A stretch of 64,000 nucleotides of DNA from Spodoptera frugiperda (lineage: Eukaryota > Arthropoda > Insecta > Lepidoptera > Noctuidae): the NCBI RefSeq assembly GCF_023101765.2, contig NC_064212.1, positions 13,330,001 to 13,394,000 on the forward strand. The letters are read 5' to 3'. A program made the translations under genes and the position numbers. A model generated the notes under the pieces. The model was not told the DNA's origin and did not search any database. It saw only the letters and a program-made list of their open reading frames with translations. Shown piece by piece: positions 38,280-50,804 of this stretch (within the stretch, counting starts at the first letter, position 1; each line of letters begins with the position of its first letter).

Positions 38280-39639
38280 GTAAAAAAATTTAGTTCTCGA
38301 AACAAACATATTATTTACAAATCCTTAATTCCCTATATATGCGTTTTACTACCACATTCCTTAAAACAGTCTATCAATTTGTATCGATTAAGATTTAAAA
38401 TCAATTCCACATGACTTGATGCCATATAGACCATATTCTAGACCATTTCCTGGCTAACCGAAGTGGCTTCATTACCTCGTACCATCACGCTAACGACCCA
38501 TACAAGGGGTGTACCACAAATTGTTCACGAGCGACTTGTCACCAAGTGTGCCGCTCGAGTGCCACTGAATAACAAGCCTATGTGCTCCTGTATATGCACC
38601 TTTATGTGCTATTGTTGGGACGGTATTTAAGAAGTATTTAATACATGTTTAAAGATTCGCATATTAGCTAAATAAATTTTTAAAAGACGGCAACGCTTCT
38701 GTCTTCTTGATGTTACGGTGTTCATTGGTAGCACTGATATATCAACCACCAGGTGATTCATCTATTCGTTTACTCGTTTGCCTATCAAAAACAGATTGAT
38801 CAGAAATCCAAATCCCCACACATAAGGATATATCACATTGATTCCAATGATCAACAAACCTACAGAAACATAGTTCGTACACACATTTTCAAAATCAAGT
38901 ATTTTCAGTTGCAAGCCAGTCCTCAAAGATCATCACTTGTACAGTAGCATTTGACTAAAGTTTTAAAACAAAACCAGCAGCAGCCACACTACAAACCACT
39001 ACAGCAATTACATTTGCTATCAATTAAATAAAAAAATTGGTAACGTCAAGTTAGTCCTTTAGAAAATCTTTACCTAATCAAAATCTACACAACTGCCACA
39101 TAACGCAAAACTCCCTTCAACCACCACAAGCTATATCCTCAACCCGTAATAGGAACACTTGACAAAAAAAAATATTATATTCATAATTTAATTCATAATA
39201 TCGTTTACTCGACACAATGGTGGCCAAACGAGACCACTCGACGTTCTATAGAAATATCGAGCCGACACACATAGCTAGGTATAGTTATTGTTGGGGCCTT
39301 TTGTTCCTGCCAGGGTATCATTCATGTATTTATTATATTATTAAAAAGATATACAACGTACATTAGAGGTCGGTATTGAGGTCCAACCGAGCAGAAAGAA
39401 GCGGTGCCATCCGGTTCTCAAGAGGAAAGGGATCCTCGCAAACTTTGTGTTAGACAAAAGGAATGGATGTGAGAAGTACAAATATGGTGTAATGGCTGAT
39501 GGAGTATTTCGTTTGGTTTATTCGCCAGTTTTTGTGCAAGCTTAAGGTCGTAGGATCTTAGAGTTATTAAGTTGTGATGTAACAAAACGGATTTTTGAAG
39601 GCACTTTTGTTATTTTCATCATTTTCACATTAAAAGTAT
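38280..39639. other. Intergenic with a degenerate SINE
   Basis: Apart from 38682-38786, no feature. Minus-strand CCATTGTGTCG at about 39210-39220 is a variant of the recurring motif. Confidence 0.45.
38682..38786 (+). mobile_element. SINE-like repeat A, degenerate 3' part
   Basis: aaaagacggcaacgcttctg and accaccaggtgattcatcta, followed by ttcgtttactcgtttgcc, match the 3' half of repeat A with many substitutions. Confidence 0.55.
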
Positions 39640-40035
39640 TATCTACAAATGACTACTCCTCAAATCCTCTTTGAAGAACACCTTGTTCACGCAAGGAAAC
39701 TTCACAATTTCCACTATACAAACAATATATATACGCGTATATAACAAACTACCCACAGAACTTAAGTGCCTTAATTCTAGTCTATTTAAGAAAAAACTAT
39801 ACAAATGGCTCAACCAACATAATTTTTATAGTCTTAAGGAATATTTAGATTATAAGTTTTAGTGTTTTAATTGTTGTATTACCATAGATACAAACTCACA
39901 TTTCTGTGATAATTTGAAATATTTGCATGCTTATAATTTAAGCAAAACATGTGAATCTCATTTAAATTGTAAGACCTTTATATACCATGTTTTGGAGCAA
40001 ATAAATATATTTCTATTTCTATTTCTATTTCTAAT
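39640..40035 (+). pseudogene. LINE 3' end (Jockey/CR1-like) with TTTCTA tail
   Basis: A 63-aa open segment (39671-39862) contains YNKLPTELKCLNSSLFKKKL and ends YSLKEYLDYKF. This is the usual C-terminal tail of Jockey/CR1-type reverse transcriptases (YNKLP, then FKKKL, then YS). An AT-rich 3' UTR follows and ends in a (TTTCTA)n microsatellite tail at about 40010-40035. The 5' part of the LINE is absent. Clade assignment is approximate. Confidence 0.7.
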
Positions 40036-42751
40036 AACACAAAATAAAACCCCCAAACCACCACAAAACCAAAAAACTCGTCAAAGAAAAATATTAAACG
40101 TGAAAAGAAATTAATAAATCTAAATTACATTCGAACAACGCTAACAGCATACACAATACATACTAGAGCAGAGCTAAATACCTCATATTTCATACAAAAA
40201 TCCGACTAAACAAACCGACAATGAAACTCTTTGTAAACGATAGTATACCATTCACGAACAACACAATATACGAACATAAAAATCATTATAATTATACCAA
40301 CCACAATGAGAGCACTCGATATATTAACTTTTGTAAAAAGAAAAACAAAATTAATGATTGCGACTAATTCGCAATAAAAATGCCACATGCGAAACATAAG
40401 TACAGGGGGACAATTATAACAAATTACGCACACACTACCCTTAAAACTCGAGTGAGATTTGCATTGAATACCATTCATGTTTTTTGTTGGTTATTCCTTC
40501 AGTTTTCAATAAAAAATCAACTCTAACACTATCACAATAGCACACAGAATCATTTATAACCAAAACAGCTGCAAAAATCCTTTTGGAACCGCGCACATTT
40601 TCAAGGGTCATCTAAGCATTTCATTTAAAAACGTAATCTAACTCGATGTAATAAAGGTGAAAAAAGCATATCAGACTTGCTATAAAATCACTTGAATATT
40701 AAAAGTCTTGGTAATTATTCAGGAATTCATCCATCATTAATCACCGCGAAAGGGGGTGGAGGGGGGAGGGTGTACGTTGTAAAAATGATTGTTGAAAAGA
40801 TAAATCATATAAGACACGGCGGTGACATTTATGTTTCTGTGGACACGTGTGACGTCACATCCGACCGCCATGATGTATGTAAGTGCGGAACCATTAGAGA
40901 TAATTATGAATATTTTATTTCACACGACAATAGTAGTGTTTGTTGGTAACACGTACTATTGAGTATTGTTGCTTCAGTATTCGAAAGGTTGTAATTGATA
41001 TTTTATGGCTACAGCAATAAAACTGTATTTACTTGTTGTTTTTTTTAATCATGTTATGTTTCTTTAATACAATGTTAATTGTGTTACTATGTTTGTATTA
41101 CTTGTGGCGTAAGAAGTAAATATAAAAGAAAAATAACAAAATTGACAATCAAGACATCATTTGGAATAAACAAAGTTAACTAGTAAATTGTGTCCACTGG
41201 AAGACGATGTCCACAGGAGAAAATGTCAACGCTATATTATATCTACCTTAATATATGTATGTGTGAACAAAGAACCCAAGTGTGTATATTATCTAATTAT
41301 TTAATGAAAAACTGTAAGAAAATTATTCAAATCGTATCATTCACAATCAAGTCCTTCACATATCGGCCATGATCGTTTAAAGGCCTTTTAATCCCTCCAC
41401 CAACCAAATAGAAAGCTAATTATATTTCTAATATCAATCAAGACGTTATGCAAAAGCCATTAAAACAATAAACACATTAACAAATACAATAATGGCCGAT
41501 TTCAACAATATAGTATAGATTACAAAACCACAAATGTAGTTATAATAACAGAGATGTTAAAATGCACGTAAGACCCTTTCAAAAACAAAATGGAGCCCGG
41601 GTCAATCACTCTCTCTACTCAATGAAGTTTGCAACATTCTAGACCCGACTTCAGTCAATGCTATTCATCCTAAAACATTGTAACAATGGGATAAATAAGC
41701 ATTGAAACACCGTATACCCATTAACCCAACGCGTAACTGTCAGCCAAGAACTTTAACAATTAACATCGGCCAATAATAGAAACTATGGTACAATAGTCCG
41801 GACTACAAATTAATTTATTCATACCCAAAGGTCAGCACCCGAAAAAACCAAGCCACACACGAATTTGAACCTAGTCAAAAAGGTAGTAAAGTTCAAAATC
41901 TATTAGTGATGTACTAGTTTTTGGTGGCACATAAAAGGTTGACGAGTTTTATAACAAATAACAATGGCTTTTAGGTCTATTTTTGTTTAACAAAAGCGTG
42001 TTAGGGAAGCGTTTGGTACTTTTTTATTATTGTAATAATTGTAATGCAACAATGATACGACTGCGATTTTTCATTGCGACACATTTGCGTCGCTAATGCG
42101 ATTCGCGACAGTTTAATCGTTGGTGGCGATGAAAGCTTATTGTCGGATTCATTGCTTTGTAGTCGCGGTTTGTCTAAATGTTTATTGAATAATGTGTTTT
42201 AATTTAATTTCAATTGCTTTTATGTTATGTGGTAGTTTAAATTGTGTTGCACTTACGGTTAATTTTAATTTACATAAACGCTTTTGAATGAAAATGTCAA
42301 TTGTAACAATTCTCGATAATGTAACATCAAAGATTTTATCTCATATTTTCATGTATTTTTGGTGCATAATTTATTATTATTTCTATATGGCAATGTACTC
42401 ATGTTTTATGTCAGAAAACTTACACATTGAAAGCATAATTCCTTTTTTCATTTCACAACAATAATATTCACAGAAAATTCTGTATACAACACAACAAAAC
42501 ATGTAAAAAGAAGTAAAGAGGCGGTATTCACTTCAATTTCATTACACATATAAATATACACGTGACGGGAATCAAACGCGTACTCAGTGGAAGAAAATCG
42601 ATGGAATTAAATTCAAAGCACAAGTCTCGAAATAAGGGGTTTCCATACAAAACGTGTGCTTTATTTGTATGTACTCTCAATAGGTATTTTATTTTTATTT
42701 TTAGGGTACAATGTTCCTTAAGAAGATGGTGTAATTGTTAGTAAATATTTG

Positions 42752-42815
42752 ATGGGTCGACGTTTGGCTACTATCTCGCCTGGTAGTAAGCGATGATGCG
42801 GCCTACGATTGAGCA
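42752..42815 (+). repeat. Degenerate interspersed repeat fragment
   Basis: actatctcgcctggtagtaa followed by gcgatgatgcggcc resembles a frequent Lepidopteran repeat that reads ggtaagcgatgatgcagcc. Its class is not certain. Confidence 0.4.
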
Positions 42816-43550
42816 ACAACCTTCACTTGGGCCTTAAAGACAACTAGGTTATACACATCAGAAAACACAGGGTCCAGTAAAGGATGCTTGCAGCAAAGCG
42901 CTTTGTGAATAGTAACTGTTAAACATCAAACACTGAATTCTAAACAAACCATAATTTTGTAATTGATAGTGAGTAATAGCTTAAAACTCTACTTAATCTC
43001 AGGATCTGATAAATCAAAACAAATACGATAGTTTTTACGTAGTTTGTTCACGTTTTCTTATTACAAGGCATGCTCGATTAATTTCGAGTCCAAACGGAGC
43101 CCTCAATGATTTTAAAACAGGCATTACAGAATGATGTTATATTTTTACGACGGCTAATAAATTTTCACTGAATCATAATTACTCGTTTAACTACAATATT
43201 TAACAGAAAATGGCTATCAATAAACAATTACTTTATTTTGCAATATTTTTTTGGTATAAGTAAACCCCTATAATAAAATGGGTCTCGCACTTGACAGATT
43301 TTTCCCCGTGTACAAGGAAAGGGGAAGTAATCCGGTCTCTCGTGTGATCTCCTTGGAATATAATATTAATGCGTCCTCGTTATGTTGTTGTGTTTGTTAT
43401 ATTAGTTTCAATGGGTTTGCCGATTGTTTTAAATGGTAGTTTATCTGCTAATCTGGTAATTAAGTTAGTTAGTTTTAAAATATCCAATGTCTTTTTGTGG
43501 AGGAAAATCTTACTGACTGAGAAAATTGTTTAACCCAAATGGTGGCTTGT

Positions 43551-43622
43551 CTTTCAACGTGGAGGAAAGGGGAGGCCTTTGTTTAACAGTAGACATCTTC
43601 CGGCTCAGGATGCATGATGATA
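43551..43622 (+). mobile_element. LINE (RTE-like) 3' terminal fragment
   Basis: caacgtggaggaaaggggag, then gcctttg and a gatgatga end, resembles the common Lepidopteran LINE terminus ending in a (GAT)n tract. Short and diverged. Confidence 0.5.
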
Positions 43623-44391
43623 GAATAACCATGTTGAAAACAAGCCAATGAAAAGTATTTATCGTAGAGTAAATTAATCAAACAAAAATCACATTTATAA
43701 GACCTTCATTATTATTGGCAAGCCTTCAAACCAAATTAAATGATTGTCCCCTGCACACGAATTACTTACCCAACACATTCACACACACAAACCTTAAGAA
43801 ACTTGAACTTATATAAAACAACAAAAAGACGAGATTTCATAACACGATTAGCACAACCAAACAATTTTAGACAAACACAAGGCAAAGCCTAACAAAGAGG
43901 CTATGCAACCTCTTTTGAAGGCTCACAAAAAGCTACCCGTTCTCTCTAACTAACTATTAAAGTAACTTTAATTAATCTTGACAACGCCATTGTACATAAT
44001 AAATATCATTTATCACCTTCAATAGGTATCGACGCGAGAAATTTCCAAATCACGATCGAGGCAGCCATTATTGCAGTTTATTTTATAACTGGCAACACTG
44101 GCCGTCAAAGCTTTTGTCTTGGCGACGTTCTGTTTGTAACACTGACAAGTGAAATGTTCGCGAATTATTTTCAAATGACGAATTCGAATGTATTGAACCA
44201 ACGGCTCTTCAATGTATCCTATATCTGTTATCCTTTAGTCGATTTTCTACCTAATACTTTGTGTGTTAAAGTTAAAAATAAAATAAGAAAGAATGGTTGA
44301 GCTTGATGTGCAAGTGTTAATGTCGATATCTTCTTATTGTATTGTTTAAAATGATTGATGATTTTGTGTACCATTTATGACTTTTGTATTT

Positions 44392-44605
44392 ATATCATTA
44401 GAACTTGAGACGGGATATTTACCATGTTTATTAATGTCTATGAGTTTCCGATATTTCGGCACTGTTGCATTGGCTCCTTATAAACATCCACCCGCATATA
44501 CTCCAGTTCATCCGTGATCATGGCGCTTGCAACAGTGCCGAAATATCGGAAACTCATAGACATAAATAAACATGGTAAATATCCCGTCTCAAGTTCTAAT
44601 GATAT
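44392..44605. mobile_element. MITE, near-perfect long inverted repeat
   Basis: The two arms are about 78 bp, begin tatcattagaacttgagacg, and differ at about one position. The loop is about 55 bp. The interior has ccgatatttcggcactgttg and its reverse complement. A diverged copy lies at 25110-25246. The family is non-coding. If transcribed it would form a long hairpin RNA. Confidence 0.9.
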
Positions 44606-47448
44606 TGTTTGTGACCATGACCAATTTAAAAACATTTCTATTTAAAGTATTATATATTTTTTTTTGTTTTTGCGGTTTCTAGTAAAAAGTAGATAATAAT
44701 GTATGGTAATCCTGTAGTGAGCTTTCTAAATATTTACTTTGTTTTTTGGGTTCACAGTCTTTCAACGGCTTTAACAATTTTATACTAAAACACAATCTTA
44801 ATACTACACTATAGTTGGTGCTCCATCTTCGTAGGAACCAGCTCAAGAGCTCACAAACATATTTCGTTAGATTTTCTAACAATAGAAGGGCTAGATTTCA
44901 ATTATTTGCCAATCCGTTACCTGTACGGGCACAGTGGTCCTGACTCGATTGCCTCCCGTCTGCCAGCACACCGGAATCGAACTCCGGTCCGCACAATGAA
45001 ATACATCTAAATAAATAACACGGACTTCTCATTGTGATGCCGTCTCCATACAAAATATATTTTCACTACAATACCTTCACCGGGAATGAGGAAAATGGGG
45101 CACACTCGAACGGGAGAAAATACTCGAATACTGGCAACACTCGGGCTTAATTCGTGATTCCATTTTTGAAAATTTGAATATTATTATTGGGTATTTATGT
45201 TTGTGATCGACCAATTATAATGCAAGGTCTATTATGTGGGACATTATTTTGAATATGGAATTTTGGTGTAACCGTTGTTGATATAAATGTTTATATAAAA
45301 ATTAAAGAAAAAATAAACAATTCAACACTAGTTTTATATGAAAAAGTTGGAAATAGAGCTAGTACATCTAAAATAAAATAAATAAATAATAATTAAATAT
45401 CTCAACAAAATATAATAAATACAAAACGATAAAAACAATAAATATTAATAAGCTTAATTATACGAGAAAACCTTCTAACTTCTTAAATATCAAATTAACA
45501 CAAAATCTTCGTTAATTGACAAATTAATTTACTTTTCGACAGACAAATCCACTTGAAGATTTGAACAGAGAAATCGCCGAAACCCTTTGGGAGCCGTAAG
45601 TCTAAACAATGACCTGCCGAACTAATGATTAATTCAAAAGTCGTTGGATTCCTTTCATTCTGTGGCTAGAAAATCAGCGGAGATAACCAGCCCACTTAGG
45701 TACGTAGATTTTTGGAGTAAAAACTTGTCCAAATACTTACTTGAAATTGTAAAAAATGTAAAAGACAGACAGACAGAAAAATACCTGAGACACATAGTAT
45801 ACTTATGGTAACGTAGTTCTGAAATAGTAAAAGGTGCTTTTCTACCAGAAATATGCTATATATATAGAAATGTGCTATGAAGATGTAATAACTAACGTAA
45901 CATAGCATATCTCATATCATCATAGTTGTTTCGGGTCTAGGCGTCATGTGTATGTGAACTTGTATGTTTGTAAACGCACCCACGACACAAGAGAAAATCC
46001 TAGTATGGGGCAACGTATTAAAAAACAAAAATGCAGGGTTTTATAGCCCCAAACTTCCCTTGTATGGTTCTCTATAAATTTTATCTTGAGCCGTTTACAA
46101 ATACACATCACAATTCACACCCAAACACGGATCGATTAATAAATAAAACAACGGATCACCCGCTAACTCAGTAGCTCCACGCTAAAAGCTGAGAACAGTA
46201 TAAAATAAAACAATTGATTTGAAAAACGCCCCCGCACATAAAAAGGGTTCCTAATTATTAAATTGAAAGCCCTGTTCTGTTCGCACAATGTAGGGTTGGC
46301 GACTAAATAGATCTTCAACTTCGTAGCTGTTCAAACTTATTTAGAATTATGAATTTAATATAAGTAGGTTGGTATCTATGTAGTAGGTGTCGTCCTTACT
46401 AACTACTTTAGATATTATCACCATCAGTAGGACAACAGTTTACTACTGTACTATGAGACTTCTCTACGTAAGAAGATCCATAATCTCTACGTTTAGTGGG
46501 TAGGACCTTCAAACCTAAACCTGGAAAAAACTAAATAGTTTTATACAATGATAGCTACTCCTTTTAAAATATTCAGTTTTGTCAAAGAGCGATACAGCCC
46601 GATTTCTGTCAAATGTATAATCCTATAATCGACTCTTTCAATACCGACATAGTGTTATGATTAAATAATATAAAACAATTAATATAGGTAATGTTAATAA
46701 ACTACTAGAAAACTACCTGAGAATGCCACGTCAAACTTCTACAAGGGTGTAACATGAATGAAAGCGTACAACGCCATCTAGCGGGTGGTGGGAAGCAAGG
46801 AAAATGTTTAGCTACAGTTTGTGTTAGCTTTCGCTTAAGCTATTATTTATTTTTAATATCAAATAGTTTTAATACTAAGTCAAAGTCAAAGTCAAATCAT
46901 TTATTCCAATTTAACCATAACTTTTGATATATAAACAAATAAAGAAATAAATAATAGTCTGTCAGTCTGTCCATCAGTGTAGCTTCGAATGGACTTCTAA
47001 CTTGTCTAAGTTTAAATTCTAATCCCGACCTAACAATAGACACCATCTACAATTTCTTTTGAAGTAAGTAACTAGATAAAAACTAAAAAGACATATATTA
47101 ACATATAGGTACATTAACCGCATCGCTTCAAAAAAATGCATTCAAACAAGAAAAACATAGCGACAGCTAAACAAATGACACAAGCACACATCTTTGTAAA
47201 GTAATTAATCTTATTATATTGATCTTTACCGAAAAATAATTTGTGTATTGTCAAAAAAACCCAAAGCCGATGCGTACACGATCAAAACCTTCTTTAAAAT
47301 AATATTGAATGGCTAAAATAAATATGGCTAATCATGATTAATTATACAGAGCAATGACACCTGGTGTGTTTGTGTGAAGAATAATATTATAATCATACAT
47401 ACATATATGTATGAAGATATATTTATATATGAGTCCGTATAAAATTAT
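44606..47448. other. Intergenic
   Basis: A tRNA-like B-box word at about 44970-44990 (minus) has no A box. A LINE tail lies at 46876-46910. Nothing else. Confidence 0.5.
46876..46910 (-). mobile_element. LINE 3' tail fragment, reverse orientation
   Basis: (aagtca)n followed by aatcatttattcc is the reverse complement of the LINE tail seen at 14886-14943. Confidence 0.5.
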
Positions 47449-47632
47449 ACTAGCTTTTACCAGCGGCTTCGCCCGTATTCCCGTGGGATAAAAACTATCC
47501 TATATATTATTCCAGACCATAATCTACTCCTGTTCCAAATTTCATCCTGATCCCTTCAGCTGTTTTGACGTGATTGAGTAACAAACAAACATACAAACTC
47601 TCAAACATTCGCATTTATAATATTAGTAAGAT
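47449..47632 (+). mobile_element. Lep1/Helitron-like element
   Basis: actagcttttaccagcggct, cccgtgggataaaaactatc and the end ttataatattagtaagat. Near full length. A second partial copy follows about 110 bp away. Confidence 0.8.
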
Positions 47633-47744
47633 ATTTTGTGTTATGTTATTACGCCTGCTTATCTAAGAAGAGGATAGGCAGAGGTATGTTAGCAATGTAT
47701 GAATATAAGTAGGTACCTACACATAATATACATATCTGTTATGT

Positions 47745-47894
47745 AATTCGCGTGGGATAAAAAAGTATCCTATCACCCAAGTCAACTCATACCCTGTCTG
47801 TATACCAAATTATATCAAAATCCGTTCAGTGATTTCAGCGTAATTGACAGACCAACATCCAAACAAACTTTCACACTTATAATATTAGTGTGAT
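47745..47894 (+). mobile_element. Lep1/Helitron-like element, 5'-truncated
   Basis: cgcgtgggataaaaaagtat, tcaaaatccgttcagtgatt and the end ttataatattagtgtgat, without the actagc start. Confidence 0.8.
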
Positions 47895-49429
47895 TCTTAA
47901 ACCATAATACCATATTTGCATTAGTTATTTTAAGGACCAGATAGTAATAATTTGTCACCTAAAACTGCAATAGGTATAAATGACCGTGTAAATGGAAGTT
48001 CGGTAGTGCGACCGCCAAGTTCAACCTAGTGACGCGCGCAGACAACGCTAACCTTCTCTCGATAGCCTTCGTCGTATTTTTTTCAAAACTTGCAATTACG
48101 TAGGAACTATTAACAAAATATACAGAATTATCGTTATAATATTTCTAACAAACTTATACAGCTTTATAAGGTACCTAAAATCTTTCTTCTCTGCTTATTC
48201 TTTCTCCTATATGCAAATCTATCCCAAAAAGCACCAACTCATATTTAAAATCCTATAGTATAAATACGTGCACTAACCACAATAAAGAAAACACGACACA
48301 TATATAAAATTAGTTTTACTAATAAAACGGACTAAAGACATTGTTGTCAGTAAATTATTGCCTCAAATGACAAGAGTTGTAAGCCGATACTTAGGCACTT
48401 ATATCTGTTGAAAAACTTCATCAAAATACACTAAGCAATTTTTGTGTACACTTCTAACATAATGACATTGTACATAAATCGTGTATTACTGCATTGTAAT
48501 AAATAATAGTGTTTGTATTTAATAACAAGTAAATGAAAATGTGTGTAAACTTAAACTTTTATTTTCCGTCGGCTTTTGAAACTTAGGCAGGTAAGTAAGT
48601 GCAGATTGTATCGACAATAGTATTGAGATGTTTGTATAATTCCTTTTATTCAATTATATTTATTATTTATGGATTTGTTAATAAGTATGTTGATTGATAA
48701 TAATATCAATTAAATTATTAAAAGTAACTTTTATATAATTCTAATCATTATTTTGTATTTACTTGTCTTGTCACAACACAAATAAGTATTATTTAGTATG
48801 AATTGCATAAGTCTTTTTGTATCACATTATTTAATTCAATAAATAATTCCCATATAAAACCCTCAATGTATTGTATTCTCAATAAATAATTCATTTGTAC
48901 CGACACCGCGAACGTTTATGCCTAATTGGATGTAAAACGTACAACAATCAACTCTGTATAAAGAACTTAATCAAAATTGAATCATGTTCACACCAATTTA
49001 TCGTTAATAGGAACTGATTGTCATTTCATTATGTAACCACATTTGAGTTGGAAACTTTATACTCTGCCCGGAAATCGAAGCTCTCATAATTAACACTAAA
49101 CCTGTCAAAATATCTAAAGACGTAACCAAATCATGTCATTAAAATAAATCCAAACATGTGTGGAATTCGGAGTATATAATGAAATATGAATATATCAATG
49201 ATGAAGATAATTTTAATCATTTGAAAGTTCTATTCCGGTATACTTAATGTGTCCACAGCCTACCCATTCAGCCACCTCAGCCAATTCATCAGCCAAGTCA
49301 ATGACTCCTCGAACTAATCAAGTAAGTGAATGTTAATTAAACGATTCCACCTCGAACCTCTCAACACGTCAAACAAAATTAAAAGGGTTTTCAATTAAAA
49401 CGAGAAAGTAAAATAAAAACAATTTAGTG
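47895..49429. other. AT-rich intergenic DNA downstream of the Sox gene
   Basis: No gene or recognised repeat. AT content is very high from 48100 to 48900. Confidence 0.5.
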
Positions 49430-50066
49430 TTTATTTTGTATGGCATTTAACAAAGTTATTTCTCAAATACTATAATACATCGTTGGTACTGACATCGATT
49501 AATTCAATTAATACACTATTATATACATTTTGAGATGTACTAATGACTTAAGATTAAGACAACTAGTTCTTAAATTACATCTACAATTGGAACCAATAAA
49601 TAAATTATACATGGAATAAGTAAGTCAACCCTGCAGACACGGGTAAGAAACAAATAACTCAACAAACTGACGAATGTTAGCACTAAAACAAGATACAGGG
49701 TTGACCGTACACGACTTAACTACTCGGCTACATGAGACACCTATAGAAAATAATCTCTTTTTGGTACCAATCTCACTTCACATAACTAACGAACCGGCGC
49801 TACTTTACCTTAAATATTTATAGACGCATCAAAAACAAAATTAATCACAGTTAAACTCAATTCGTCCCTCGCGGGTCTACCTTAACATATTTACAAGCCA
49901 CTTGATATGAAACTCACTTTACATCATTAATTTTTAACTCTAGAAAATAAATAAATGTTCAATAGATTCTTGTTCACAGTCCGTTGCACTTAAACTGCTG
50001 GCTCCGGCTCGTGCGGAGGTGCCGAACCTCGAAGGATGGGATCCTTCAAGGAAGGCAGGTTGGTCT
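49430..50066 (-). other. Probable 3' UTR of the Sox gene
   Basis: Downstream of the TGA stop (50067-50069) the first AATAAA on the gene's strand is at 49430-49435. If it is the polyadenylation signal, the 3' UTR is about 630 nt. The stretch is AT-rich without coding signal or a recognised repeat. Transcript data would be needed to fix the end. Confidence 0.35.
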
Positions 50067-50804
50067 TCAATATATGACCGACACGGGCCGCCGCAGCTGG
50101 TCGTCATGCGGGCTGTGCTGCGTGGGCGTGACGGGAGACACTGGTGATGAAGGAGCTGCTCCGTACTGGGGGAACAGCGACGAAGGGAAGGGCTTCGGAG
50201 GAGCCGCCGGTGATGTGTACAGCGACGAGTAGAATGAAGACACGACGGCCGCTGCAGACGATGACACCGTCGGTAATTTTTCCGTCGGAGCCATCAGCTT
50301 GGAGAACTGTAGATGATCCAATTGATGCGGGAAGTACGGTGGCACAGCGGAGTATGACAGAGCATCCAAGTGGCCCACTCCAGGAGCCGGGCCGGCGAAG
50401 TACGGCAGCGGGAAGCTCGGGAAGGCACCAGCACCGGGAGCTCCTCCCTGCGTGGGGGGCTTGGGCTTCCTGCGGGGCCTGTACTTGTAGTCCGGGTGCT
50501 CCTTCATGTGCAGGGCTCGCAACCTCTTAGCTTCATCGATGAATGGTCGCTTCTGCATCTCAGACAGCAACTTCCACTCCGCACCAAGTCTTTTGGAGAT
50601 CTCTGAGTTATGCATTTTCGGGTTGTCCTTAGCAATCTGGCGCCTCTGCAGCCTAGACCACACCATGAACGCGTTCATAGGTCTCTTGATGTGACCCTCG
50701 GACTGCGGCGAGGTGGCTGGCAGTGGTTGTGGCGCGCTGGGGTACTCCGGCAGCATGCCAGGGTGCATGGAGAACGCGTACGGGTGATGACTTAAAGTCG
50801 ACAT
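50067..50804 (-). CDS. Sox21b: SoxB-group HMG-box transcription factor, Sox21b-like
   Basis: This is a complete, intronless 245-residue reading frame. Residues 38-115 form an unbroken SOX HMG box, which bends DNA at ATTGT/ACAAT sites in the nucleus. It has the RPMNAFMVWSR start, the KMHNSEISKRLGAEWK core and the HPDYKYRPRRKPK basic tail. The box matches SoxB proteins, and WSRLQRRQIAKDNPK looks closest to insect Sox21b (SoxB2). The N-terminus is short (37 aa, rich in Pro and His). The C-terminal half is rich in Pro, Ser and Ala and ends in RRPVSVIY. The start is supported by a purine at -3 and an in-frame TAA 48 bp upstream (50850-50852). SoxB2 proteins act in neural and gut or stem-cell development in insects. 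Dichaete, Sox21a and Sox21b lie together in Drosophila, but no second Sox gene is present here. The SoxB class is certain. Choosing Sox21b over Sox21a or Dichaete is by eye and needs a tree. Confidence 0.95.
   Translation of the reverse strand: MSTLSHHPYAFSMHPGMLPEYPSAPQPLPATSPQSEGHIKRPMNAFMVWSRLQRRQIAKDNPKMHNSEISKRLGAEWKLLSEMQKRPFIDEAKRLRALHMKEHPDYKYRPRRKPKPPTQGGAPGAGAFPSFPLPYFAGPAPGVGHLDALSYSAVPPYFPHQLDHLQFSKLMAPTEKLPTVSSSAAAVVSSFYSSLYTSPAAPPKPFPSSLFPQYGAAPSSPVSPVTPTQHSPHDDQLRRPVSVIY

Larger units (their letters stand above)
40036..44391. other. Long intergenic stretch
   Basis: No gene. A G-rich run at about 40750-40770, CACGTG joined to TGACGTCA at 40844-40857, and small repeat fragments at 42752 and 43551. 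Mostly AT-rich. Confidence 0.5.

Noticed and set aside
40750..40770. G-quadruplex candidate
   Set aside because: The G runs are uneven (one run has only two Gs) and there is no gene or promoter nearby. Kept only as a note.
44965..44995. Possible tRNA gene (B-box-like word on the minus strand)
   Set aside because: The accgg/ccggt stem encloses a 9-nt loop, and no A box, anticodon arm or acceptor stem can be formed.
50144..50530. Open frames on the strand opposite the Sox gene
   Set aside because: They mirror the GC-rich HMG-box coding sequence and have no independent features.
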